DNA from: Bacteroidales bacterium
GTDB taxonomy: Bacteria; Bacteroidota; Bacteroidia; Bacteroidales; JAFGUD01
DNA length: 42,312 bases
NCBI GenBank assembly: GCA_016938685.1
Contig: JAFGUD010000298.1
Coordinates: forward strand, 1 to 42,312
Direction of reading: 5' to 3'
This document shows positions 1 to 6,746 of the stretch, piece by piece. The notes below the pieces were generated by a model, which saw nothing but the letters and a program-made list of their open reading frames with translations, was not told the origin of the DNA and did no database searches. Positions within the stretch are counted from its first letter, which is position 1. Every line of letters begins with the position of its first letter. Both the position numbers and the translations under genes were made by a program.

Positions 1-57
1 ATAAAATAGTTTTGGACTATTTTATAAAAACATTTGGTATTACAAGCAAGTAATGCC
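1..57. repeat. Two adjacent hairpins at the left edge
   Basis: Positions 1-10 and 16-25 form a perfect 10-bp inverted repeat with a TTTGG loop. Positions 36-43 and 50-57 (GGTATTAC / GTAATGCC) form a second, nearly perfect stem. Neither is followed by a T-run on the plus strand. They may be the 3' region of a gene outside the window or part of a dispersed repeat; function unknown. Confidence 0.4.
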
Positions 58-71
58 GATTGACTTTAAAA

Positions 72-104
72 CCGATTTTAAGAAAATAAAATCGGACTTT
101 TTTA
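72..104 (+). terminator. Rho-independent terminator of an off-window gene
   Basis: CCGATTTT (72-79) pairs with AAAATCGG (88-95) and is followed by ACTTTTTT. Stem plus T-run on the plus strand suggests it ends a plus-strand transcript entering from the left of the window. Confidence 0.5.
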
Positions 105-157
105 AGCATTTCGGTATAAATAGCAAGATTGACAAAGTATATTAACATAAGTCGTCT

Positions 158-165
158 TATTTTTG
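158..165 (+). promoter_or_regulatory. Putative -7 box for the AraC-family gene
   Basis: TATTTTTG matches the Bacteroidetes TAnnTTTG element and would place the transcript start about 17 bases before the ATG at 189. The nearest TTG (129-131) lies 26 bases upstream, longer than the usual 17-23, so the -33 element is uncertain. Confidence 0.35.
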
Positions 166-188
166 CAGTATAATTAAAACAAATTGCA

Positions 189-1049
189 ATGAACAACAAG
201 ACTTCCACAAAACAAGAATATTATAAAAGACTCAATAAAGCTGTTGAGTACATAAAAAATAATCTTGACAAAAAAATCTCAATCAACGTATTAGCCGAAA
301 TTTCAAATTTCTCTCAATTTCACTTTCATCGAATTACAAAAGCTCTTTTGGGAGAACCAATTGGAAATTTCATCACCCGCACAAGAGTTGAAACCGCCGC
401 ACGTTTAATCCGATATTCTAACCTCGAAATTCAGGATATTGCATACAGCGTTGGTTATGACAGCCCTTCTTCTTTGAATAAAATTTTCAAACAATATTTT
501 AATATTTCACCAACCGAATTTAGAAACAACAAAAATTACACAATTATGGAAACAACAAAAAATCCTTCAAACATTAAACTAAAAGCTCCAAAAATTCAGG
601 AATTACCTGATAAAAATGTAATTTACATTCCATTAATCGGCGATTACAAAAACAACGATTACGGAAAAGCATGGGAAGAACTTTGGGGACAGGTTAAAGA
701 ACAAAAACTTTTCACCAAAGGAATAGAACATCTGGGAGTAAGTCACGATGACCCAAAAGTTACGGAAATTAACAAATGTAGATACGATGCTTGTTTGGTA
801 ATACACCAACCTGCTGAACCAAAAGGGGAAATTGGCGTTAAAACAATCAAAGGAGGGAAATTTGCAACATTTTTATACCAAGGCAGCTATGACTATTTAG
901 GCGAAGTGTATGATTACATTTTCGGCGAATGGCTACTAAACAGCGAACACGAACTCCGAAATGAGCCTGTAATGGAAAAATATATCAGTAATCCAAACAG
1001 AGTTGCTCCCGAAAAACTAAAAACAGAAATTTACCTGCCAATTAAATAA
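189..1049 (+). CDS. AraC-family regulator with GyrI-like effector domain
   Basis: A cytoplasmic transcription factor of 286 residues. Residues about 10-114 are the double helix-turn-helix AraC/XylS DNA-binding domain, with the typical second helix-turn-helix IAYSVGYDSPSSLNKIFK and the closing ISPTEFR. Residues about 130-286 form a GyrI-like/SOUL-type small-molecule-binding domain, recognisable from its GDY, LGVSHDDP, CRYDACLV and GGKFA pattern. The order HTH then GyrI is that of E. coli Rob-type regulators, in which the C-terminal domain binds hydrophobic or drug-like ligands. The gene stands alone, convergent with a nitroreductase and separated from it by a bidirectional terminator. Targets and ligand are unknown; regulation of its own or a nearby stress gene is only a guess. 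Confidence 0.88.
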   Translation: MNNKTSTKQEYYKRLNKAVEYIKNNLDKKISINVLAEISNFSQFHFHRITKALLGEPIGNFITRTRVETAARLIRYSNLEIQDIAYSVGYDSPSSLNKIFKQYFNISPTEFRNNKNYTIMETTKNPSNIKLKAPKIQELPDKNVIYIPLIGDYKNNDYGKAWEELWGQVKEQKLFTKGIEHLGVSHDDPKVTEINKCRYDACLVIHQPAEPKGEIGVKTIKGGKFATFLYQGSYDYLGEVYDYIFGEWLLNSEHELRNEPVMEKYISNPNRVAPEKLKTEIYLPIK

Positions 1050-1050
1050 A

Positions 1051-1093
1051 CAAAAAAATGTCGATAGCTTTTTAACTATCGACATTTTTTTTT
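1051..1093. terminator. Bidirectional terminator between convergent genes
   Basis: ATGTCGATAG (1058-1067) and CTATCGACAT (1076-1085) form a perfect 10-bp stem with an 8-base loop. It is preceded by seven A and followed by eight T, so it can end transcripts from both the AraC gene and the nitroreductase. Confidence 0.85.
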
Positions 1094-1125
1094 ATTCTAA
1101 TACATCAGACTTAAACGTAAATATT

Positions 1126-1644
1126 TTACCAAAACTCAACAATATCATCAATTGATTTTCTGCCTTTTTCCATTTTTTTAATTTTATCTTCCTTTGGATA
1201 ACCAAGCGAAAGAAGAGCAACAGGCTCCAAATGTTCAGGCAAATTTAAGTATTCTTTAACTTTATCTACATAAAAATTACAAACCCAACAAGTTGCTAAA
1301 TCTAAGTCAGTTGCTGCAAGTGTAATATGATCGATAGCAATAGAAATATCAATATCGGAATGATTTTTCCCGTCTTCTTTGCGCACCCAAGCTTGATTAA
1401 CATCAGCGCAACAGACAATTACAACAGGAGCTTCGTTAAACCAATCACGATAATAACTTTCGTGTATTTTGTTCAACAGATCTTTATCGTCTTTTATCAC
1501 ATAAAAATACCAAGGCTGGATATTACATGCAGAAGGTGCTATTCTGGCAGCTTCAATGACTTGCATAATCTTCTCATTTTCAACAGGTTTATCAAGATAC
1601 GACCTGCACGAAAAACGACTTTTTGCTAATTCAATAAAATTCAT
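1126..1644 (-). CDS. Nitroreductase family protein
   Basis: A 172-residue FMN-dependent oxidoreductase of the nitroreductase/NADH oxidase superfamily. The N-terminus shows the family start RFSCRSYLDKPVE followed by IMQVIEAARIAPSACNIQPW, the FMN phosphate- and ring-binding segment. The C-terminal LLSLGYPKED is the usual closing motif. The length is that of the short, single-domain subgroup. Such enzymes use NAD(P)H to reduce nitro groups, quinones or flavins; the physiological substrate cannot be read from sequence. It is a single-gene unit, with a possible -7 box (CAAAGATA on the plus strand, 1665-1672) just upstream and a shared terminator downstream. Confidence 0.9.
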   Translation of the reverse strand: MNFIELAKSRFSCRSYLDKPVENEKIMQVIEAARIAPSACNIQPWYFYVIKDDKDLLNKIHESYYRDWFNEAPVVIVCCADVNQAWVRKEDGKNHSDIDISIAIDHITLAATDLDLATCWVCNFYVDKVKEYLNLPEHLEPVALLSLGYPKEDKIKKMEKGRKSIDDIVEFW

Positions 1645-1664
1645 TTGCTATTATTTCTACCATG

Positions 1665-1672
1665 CAAAGATA
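1665..1672 (-). promoter_or_regulatory. Putative -7 box for the nitroreductase gene
   Basis: On the minus strand this reads TATCTTTG, a match to TAnnTTTG. The predicted start would give a leader of about 14 bases. No TTG is found at the right distance, so only the -7 half is supported. Confidence 0.35.
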
Positions 1673-1841
1673 AGAATTTCAGCCAAAGAAATAAAAAAAT
1701 TTTGAATGAAAATAGTTCTATTTTTTGTAAAAAAACAAAGAGTGTCCAATAATACAACGAAAAATATTTTATGTTTTTATAATGTACACAGAAAGACTAT
1801 TTCCTCTTTAGAATGACAAATTTTTATACGACAACCATCTT

Positions 1842-1923
1842 TGTCCTACTCCGAAGAATGAGGAGTCTCTATCTCGATAAAAAACCTATCGCAGTATAGA
1901 CTCCTCCTTTCGTCGGAGTGACA
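1842..1923. repeat. Dispersed palindromic repeat, copy 1
   Basis: The left arm (about 1842-1869) and the right arm (1897-1923, ending GTCGGAGTGACA) are imperfect inverted copies of each other. Positions 1884-1923 recur nearly base for base at 42272-42312. GGAGTGACA-type elements flanked by CTCCTCC are common as intergenic repeats in Bacteroidetes genomes; no coding role is apparent. Confidence 0.7.
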
Positions 1924-2061
1924 AACTAGCTAAAGTATCAAAAAATTTAAACTTTTTTTCTGACATTAAACTTTTATTTTCTTTACACTCGCAGTAACGA
2001 CAGAAAGTTAATTTAATAAAATATATTATTCAATGAAATTTAGTTAGTAGATTTAATATAT

Positions 2062-2081
2062 TGCCCGCTGGGGCATTTTTT
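2062..2081 (+). terminator. Terminator-like hairpin without an obvious gene
   Basis: TGCCC (62-66 of this block) and GGGCA (71-75) form a short GC stem with loop GCTG, directly followed by six T. The U-tract is on the plus strand, yet no plus-strand gene lies upstream in this gap. It could be fortuitous, or end an unannotated small transcript. Confidence 0.3.
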
Positions 2082-2159
2082 CTTTACTAAACAACATTAA
2101 TATATTATTTCACAATCTAACATTGAGAAATAGAAATAACCTTTGCAACTTTTCACTCA

Positions 2160-3158
2160 CTAAGGAACTTCAACAGCATTTAAAATTTTGCTAATAATGT
2201 CGTCCTGAGTAATATTTTCAGCATCGGCTTCGTAGCTTAAACCAATTCTATGTCTAAGAACATCGTGACAAATAATTTTTATATCTTCGGGGAAAACATA
2301 TCCTCTTCTACGAATAAAAGCCAGAGCTTTTGCAGCCAAAGCAAGATTTATACTTGCACGAGGCGATGCACCGTAACTAATTAAATCTTTCAATTCCGGC
2401 AAACCATATTTTTCCGGATTTCTGGTTGCAAAAACAATGTCGAGAATATAATTTTCAATTTTATCGCTAACATGAATATCTCTAACCGATTGACGTGCTT
2501 TTAAAATTGTTTCAATATTAACAACCTTAGAAGCTTCCGGGAAAGTTTGTCCTATATTTTCTCTAATAATCAATCTTTCTTCTTCTCTTGTTGGATAACC
2601 AATAATTGCTTTAAGCATAAAACGGTCCACCTGAGCTTCCGGCAAAGGATATGTTCCTTCCTGTTCAATTGGATTTTGAGTAGCAAGTACCATAAAAGGA
2701 TTTGGCAATTTAAAAGTCTCCTCTCCTATCGTTACTTGTCTTTCTTGCATAGATTCAAGAAGCGCACTTTGCACTTTTGCAGGAGAACGGTTAATTTCAT
2801 CAGCCAAAATAAAATTAGAAAAAATAGGTCCTTTTTTTACCATAAAGTTTTCCTGTTTTTGGCTGTAAACCATTGTTCCAACAAGGTCGGCAGGCAATAA
2901 ATCCGGAGTAAATTGTATTCTACTGAAACCGGCATTAATAACAGATGCTAATGTTTTGATAGCTAATGTTTTAGCAAGCCCGGGGACACCTTCAAGTAAG
3001 ATGTGACCATCTGCCAAAAGACCTATCAAAAGACTATCAATCAGGTGTTTTTGCCCCACTATCACCTTTTGCATCTCAAGACGAATCATTTCGATAAATT
3101 CGCTTTCTTTTTCAATTCTTGCATTTAATTCCTGAATATCAACTGATTGTGCTTCCAT
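2160..3158 (-). CDS. MoxR-type AAA+ ATPase
   Basis: A 332-residue cytoplasmic ATPase of the MoxR family, which acts as a chaperone for maturation or assembly of protein complexes, usually with von Willebrand A-domain partners. Walker A GVPGLAKT is at residues 57-64, Walker B ILADE at 117-121, followed by the MoxR signature INRSPAKVQSALLESMQERQ (122-141), sensor 1 ATQNP and the arginine-finger segment EAQVDRF. The C-terminal lid carries GASPRASINLALAAKALAF. Family members normally sit in front of DUF58 and VWA genes; none is present here, since the next gene on this strand is the unrelated nitroreductase more than 500 bases away. The partner must be encoded elsewhere. A weak TAnnTTTG box lies at 3241-3248 on the minus strand. 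Confidence 0.93.
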   Translation of the reverse strand: MEAQSVDIQELNARIEKESEFIEMIRLEMQKVIVGQKHLIDSLLIGLLADGHILLEGVPGLAKTLAIKTLASVINAGFSRIQFTPDLLPADLVGTMVYSQKQENFMVKKGPIFSNFILADEINRSPAKVQSALLESMQERQVTIGEETFKLPNPFMVLATQNPIEQEGTYPLPEAQVDRFMLKAIIGYPTREEERLIIRENIGQTFPEASKVVNIETILKARQSVRDIHVSDKIENYILDIVFATRNPEKYGLPELKDLISYGASPRASINLALAAKALAFIRRRGYVFPEDIKIICHDVLRHRIGLSYEADAENITQDDIISKILNAVEVP

Positions 3159-3569
3159 AAAAAGTTTTTTTTATTTGGTAAAACTTAATTTTGTAATAAA
3201 AATAATATTATGCAATAAAATCGATTTTTTCCGTAAAAATCAAACTTATTAATTTTTTTTAATCATTTAGTTTTTTTCAAATCGAAATTGCCGAAATTTA
3301 TCTCAAAAAAAAAATAAAAAAACAAAACTATTAGCTACACTTTTCAAAAACAGGCTAGATTTAATTTTTACCACACATTTTTTAAAACTATAAAAAAACT
3401 TTTCCACAATCCACAAGTAAACTTAACTTTACAAAACCCTTGTTGGTCGCCAATTTTGTAAAAAAAGAACAAAAAAACACTATAAATTTGGGAAGATACA
3501 ATATTTGATAAATTTTTGATTATAAAAAAAAAATGTCATCTTTGATGTGCAAAACACAAGACTTGTAAT
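3159..3569. other. AT-rich divergent promoter region
   Basis: The gap between the divergent MoxR and lipoprotein genes. It is dominated by A/T runs and has no credible coding frame. It must hold the promoters of both genes; the best candidates are at 3241-3248 (minus, -7 box only) and 3516-3544 (plus). Confidence 0.5.
3516..3544 (+). promoter_or_regulatory. Putative promoter of the 3570 lipoprotein gene
   Basis: TTG (3516-3518), 18 bases, then CATCTTTG (3537-3544), which matches TAnnTTTG except for the first base. A transcript would start about 20 bases before the ATG. An alternative perfect -7 box, TAAATTTG, lies at 3483-3490 with a TTG 24 bases upstream. Confidence 0.35.
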
Positions 3570-4325
3570 ATGAAGAAGTTAACAGTTATTACTATCCTGT
3601 TTATAGTAATTTTTACTTTTGGATGTAAAACAGGACAGAACAATAATGGTGAAAATATTAACACGGAAATAGTTGAAGAAGAATACTTTTTCCCTGAAGA
3701 ATTGACTTATAATCAGAGTGTTTCAGAAGTTTTAGTTAATAAATTTTATCCAATTGGTTGGTCTAAAGACGGAAACTTTGCTTATATAACAGAACCTGCC
3801 GACGAAGGTTTGGGAAATTACATGGTTGGAGTTGTTATTGTCAATTTGGTTAGCGATGAAATTCTTTGGAGTTGGTACACCGACCCTGTTGTAGATGAAG
3901 ATTTGTACAGAGAAGACATTTGGAAGAAACATTACGACGATTTTAAAGAAAACCTTAACAAATACGGAATAATTCAGGTTCGTAAAATTAAAATGGAAGA
4001 CACATATTTTTCTTATGAAAAAAACGACTACGTAGTTAGAGTAGAAACAAAAACAGAAGAAGATCCCGACTTAAATATTGATTTAATAATGGGATGTGAT
4101 ATTTTTATAAAGTCGCCACAATTAGGCGAGAAAAAAATAGCAAGCGTTGAATACGAACAATCACTTATACTGGGACAACAAATAAGCGGCTGTTTAATTA
4201 GCCCTTTTGAAGACCGAATTGTTGTAATAATAAAGAACGAACGCTGGGGCTACGAAGGACCACCTGATGTGGTTGAATTTGAGATATATGGCTCAAACCT
4301 AACAACTGGATTTCAGCAACAATAA
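3570..4325 (+). CDS. Lipoprotein of unknown function
   Basis: A 251-residue protein with a clear type II signal peptide: a basic start, a hydrophobic core and the lipobox TFGC with Cys19 as the predicted lipidated residue. The mature part is rich in acidic and aromatic residues and begins with an Asn/Glu-rich tether (GQNNNGENINTE). A pattern such as YPIGWSKDGNFAYITEP suggests beta-strand blades like those of TolB/WD-type domains, but no family is firmly recognised. It lies 117 bases upstream of the amidase operon on the same strand, with a weak hairpin between them, so co-transcription is uncertain. Location would be the periplasmic or outer-membrane surface. Confidence 0.75.
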   Translation: MKKLTVITILFIVIFTFGCKTGQNNNGENINTEIVEEEYFFPEELTYNQSVSEVLVNKFYPIGWSKDGNFAYITEPADEGLGNYMVGVVIVNLVSDEILWSWYTDPVVDEDLYREDIWKKHYDDFKENLNKYGIIQVRKIKMEDTYFSYEKNDYVVRVETKTEEDPDLNIDLIMGCDIFIKSPQLGEKKIASVEYEQSLILGQQISGCLISPFEDRIVVIIKNERWGYEGPPDVVEFEIYGSNLTTGFQQQ

Positions 4326-4337
4326 AAAAACTTGCAG

Positions 4338-4358
4338 TTCTTTATTCGATGTAAAGAA
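4338..4358 (+). terminator. Weak hairpin after the lipoprotein gene
   Basis: TTCTTTA (4338-4344) pairs with TAAAGAA (4352-4358) around a 7-base loop. The downstream sequence is T-rich but has no uninterrupted T-run, so it is a poor terminator at best. Confidence 0.3.
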
Positions 4359-4442
4359 TACTTTAATATTTTATAATAAATTTGTTTTTGAGAATAAATT
4401 ATTTTAGTTTTATCCCAATTTTTGAACTTTAAAATTAACACT

Positions 4443-5258
4443 ATGGAAATTAAGAATCATATACTATCCGGCTCAAACGTAAATAAAATGGTACCTTCGC
4501 CAAATCATAGCGGGGAATACGCAAATGGGGATTTAGACACAGTAATAATGCACTATACTGCCGGTCCATATAAAACATCTTTGAGAACGTTAATTAATCC
4601 AAAAGTTAGAGCATCGGCTCATGTTATTATAGACAGAGATGGAACTATCACTCAACTTATTCCTTTTAATTTAATGGCATGGCATGCCGGAAACAGCTAT
4701 TACAAAGGGAGAACAGGTTTTAATAAATATTCCATAGGAATTGAAATGGTAAATTCAGGTTACCTTACCAAAAGCGGGAATATTTACCGTGCATGGTACG
4801 GAGAAGCATTTAACCCAAGTGATGTAATAGAAGCGATTCACAGAAACAGTTCTTCGCCTCAATTTTGGCATGTTTACACACCCGAACAAATAGATTCTGC
4901 TTACGATTTAGTTCAAGCCCTAATAGATGAGTACGGTATTAAATTTATTTTAGGACACGAAGAAATTGCACCAAAACGCAAAATGGATCCGGGACCTGCT
5001 TTCCCATTAGACAAATTTAGAGAAAGATTATTAGGCACTTCAAGAGATCAGGACGGAACAACAGAATTGCCTGACACCGGAAGAATTATAGCATCAAGCT
5101 TAAATATTCGTTCACAACCAAACAGCAATGCTGCAAAAATTGCAGAACCACTAACAAAAGGTAAAAAAGTTGTTATTTTAGACGAACACAATGGCTGGTA
5201 TAAAGTTTCTGTTTCAGTAGTTGGTTGGGTATTTGGAAAATATGTTGATATTAGTTAA
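4443..5258 (+). CDS. N-acetylmuramoyl-L-alanine amidase with SH3 domain
   Basis: A zinc amidase (Amidase_2, AmpD/T7-lysozyme fold) that cleaves the bond between MurNAc and L-Ala of peptidoglycan. Numbered from the ATG at 4443, the zinc ligands are His37 (VIMHYT), His172 and Asp182 (GHEEIAPKRKMDPGPAF), and Glu101 in IGIEMVN is in the catalytic position. A bacterial SH3 domain follows at about residues 210-271, with LNIRSQP and GWYKV. A TTG at 4422 would add 7 residues, but the ATG gives the better start. There is no signal peptide, so the enzyme should stay in the cytosol unless released. That, together with three small membrane/coiled-coil genes directly downstream, resembles a phage endolysin cassette. 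No phage structural gene is present. Confidence 0.9.
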   Translation: MEIKNHILSGSNVNKMVPSPNHSGEYANGDLDTVIMHYTAGPYKTSLRTLINPKVRASAHVIIDRDGTITQLIPFNLMAWHAGNSYYKGRTGFNKYSIGIEMVNSGYLTKSGNIYRAWYGEAFNPSDVIEAIHRNSSSPQFWHVYTPEQIDSAYDLVQALIDEYGIKFILGHEEIAPKRKMDPGPAFPLDKFRERLLGTSRDQDGTTELPDTGRIIASSLNIRSQPNSNAAKIAEPLTKGKKVVILDEHNGWYKVSVSVVGWVFGKYVDIS

Positions 5259-5305
5259 CAATTTTTCAACATCAAACCATAAAATTCAACTAAAATTTCA
5301 TACAA

Positions 5306-5728
5306 ATGAAAAAATTATTTTGGATAATAATAATAGTTCTTGTCATATTTCTTATTTTAGGATTTCTTTACAGTCAAGGCGTTATTAATGTTAAATGGCA
5401 ACCATTAGCAATGATTCTTGCAGCATTTGCAGCACCTTTCACCTTTATTTCAAATTTTCTTAAAGGCAAAAGTGTAAGAACCGATAAAATTTTGAAGCAA
5501 CAAAAAGACTCTATGGATAACCTTAATAACCGAAAAGCAAAATTTGACGTTTATATGAAGGCAAAAGACACTAGAATTCAAAATCTTGAAGCGGAAATAA
5601 TAAAATTAAAAGATGATATTTCAAACACCGAACTACAAATAAAAGAAAAAAAACAAGAAGTAAATCAAATGACAGACATCAACGATTTGCAAAACGCTTT
5701 TATGGAGGGCTATACAGATGAAAGTTAA
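5306..5728 (+). CDS. Small membrane protein with coiled-coil tail
   Basis: 140 residues of unknown family. A very hydrophobic N-terminal segment (about 3-23) and a second one (about 33-52) are followed by FLKGKS and a long charged heptad region (about 60-125) rich in Lys, Glu, Asn and Leu, predicted to be a coiled coil. The architecture (N-terminal anchor plus rod) recalls phage inner-membrane spanins, but those usually have a single membrane segment and this one may have two. It lies 47 bases after the amidase and overlaps the next gene by 11 bases, so the genes are probably translated together. No enzymatic motif is visible. Confidence 0.7.
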   Translation: MKKLFWIIIIVLVIFLILGFLYSQGVINVKWQPLAMILAAFAAPFTFISNFLKGKSVRTDKILKQQKDSMDNLNNRKAKFDVYMKAKDTRIQNLEAEIIKLKDDISNTELQIKEKKQEVNQMTDINDLQNAFMEGYTDES

Positions 5729-6170
5729 AATTATTATAATATTATTTGTTTTTTCTATTCTATCAATTTCCGGCTTTTCGCAAAACGAAGATAAGCCTTA
5801 TCCTGTGTTGCCTGGTGGTAGTATAACAAACACAACGACAGATACATTATGGGTTTTAAATTCAACAAAACAATTTAAAAAGACAATTATTGCCTTAAAC
5901 AATCAAAAACTGTACAAAGAATTAGATAGACAAAACAAACAACTTATTGACTCTTTGTTAGTTTTAAATGATATTAGAGCCGAGTATATTGACTCTCTTA
6001 AATTGGAATACAATATTTGTATGGACGAGGCAACAAATTTATATGAAAACTCAGAGCTACTCGGAGAATTAAACACAAAACAATCAAAATACACCAGAAT
6101 AGCAATAGTGGTAGGAGCTTCTACAACCTTAGCCGCCTTTGTTGTTGGCTTTATTTTGGGTATTAAATAA
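5718..6170 (+). CDS. Exported protein with coiled coil and C-terminal anchor
   Basis: 150 residues, no recognised family. It starts with a signal sequence ending near SGFSQ (about residue 21), followed by a short proline/threonine-rich stretch and a helical, probably coiled-coil, region (about 50-120, KLYKELDRQNKQLIDSLL). It ends in a hydrophobic segment (about 126-149, with AAFVVGFILG) that looks like a membrane anchor. The start overlaps the end of the preceding gene by 11 bases. Having coiled coils in two consecutive proteins suggests that they may pair across the envelope, as two-component spanins do, but the C-terminal anchor is not typical of an outer-membrane lipoprotein. Confidence 0.7.
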   Translation: MKVKIIIILFVFSILSISGFSQNEDKPYPVLPGGSITNTTTDTLWVLNSTKQFKKTIIALNNQKLYKELDRQNKQLIDSLLVLNDIRAEYIDSLKLEYNICMDEATNLYENSELLGELNTKQSKYTRIAIVVGASTTLAAFVVGFILGIK

Positions 6171-6197
6171 ACAAAAAACTAAAAAATTTCATTAGAT

Positions 6198-6680
6198 ATG
6201 GATAACAAATACATGGATGCTGTTGAATATTTTGTTAACAATTATTCAGAATTTTTGTGGCAAGTATTAATACCGATTTTCTTTTGGTTAGGGTTGGTAT
6301 TGGCTTTCTTTATTTTCCTTTTTGTAAGATACACTTTTGGAAACTGGACATCGGAAAACCCAAACCCTTATCAAGATGAAACATGGGGAATGCCTCGGGG
6401 TACATTTAGAGGGGCTTTAACATTAACATTACTTTTTGTTGTAGTTATTTTAGAGCTTGTAAATGTTAGAATTGTTGGATTTGAAACAGAGATTCACGAG
6501 TTTATGGTCGCCTTTCAAATGATGATTGCATTTTACTTTGGTTCAAAAGTTATGCACCACATTACTGCTTCTGACAAGAAAAAAGCGATTGCAATTGCAG
6601 AAAGCACAGAAATTGACTTGCCTGCAGATGGAGAACAATTTTACGGAGATGAATTTGAAGGAGAAAATGCACAAGGGTAA
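6198..6680 (+). CDS. Small multi-spanning membrane protein, holin-like
   Basis: 160 residues with about three membrane segments: roughly 18-43, 72-92 and 102-118. The middle region WGMPRGTFRGALTLTLLFVV and the third segment ending in FYFGSKV resemble a pattern I associate with small bacterial membrane proteins of unknown role (RG-x-RG-x-L, then FYFGS). The C-terminal 35 residues are charged and acidic (DLPADGEQ). It is the last gene of the four-gene unit, 27 bases after its neighbour and followed by a strong terminator. In size and topology it could serve as a holin for the upstream amidase; this is inferred from context only. Confidence 0.65.
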   Translation: MDNKYMDAVEYFVNNYSEFLWQVLIPIFFWLGLVLAFFIFLFVRYTFGNWTSENPNPYQDETWGMPRGTFRGALTLTLLFVVVILELVNVRIVGFETEIHEFMVAFQMMIAFYFGSKVMHHITASDKKKAIAIAESTEIDLPADGEQFYGDEFEGENAQG

Positions 6681-6700
6681 TACCCAAACATCTATTAAAC

Positions 6701-6733
6701 AAAAAAACGGAGAAACAATTCTCCGTTTTTTTT
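6701..6733. terminator. Bidirectional terminator
   Basis: ACGGAGAA (6707-6714) and TTCTCCGT (6719-6726) form a perfect 8-bp stem with loop ACAA, preceded by a run of A and followed by a run of T. It separates the amidase operon from the convergent nucleotide-sugar operon. Confidence 0.88.
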
Positions 6734-6746
6734 ATAATCAGTCAGA

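Larger units (their letters stand above)
1673..2159. other. Intergenic region with repeats, no gene
   Basis: No coding frame with plausible composition. It contains the imperfect palindromic repeat at 1842-1923 and a small plus-strand terminator-like hairpin at 2062-2081; the rest is AT-rich sequence without recognisable features. Confidence 0.6.

Noticed and set aside
17-208. 63-residue open frame on the minus strand at the left edge
   Set aside because: It runs through the terminator at 72-104 and the AraC promoter region, is very AT-rich, and resembles no protein family.
4443-6680. Prophage
   Set aside because: Apart from the lysis-like genes there is no integrase, terminase, capsid or tail gene, and housekeeping genes flank both sides.
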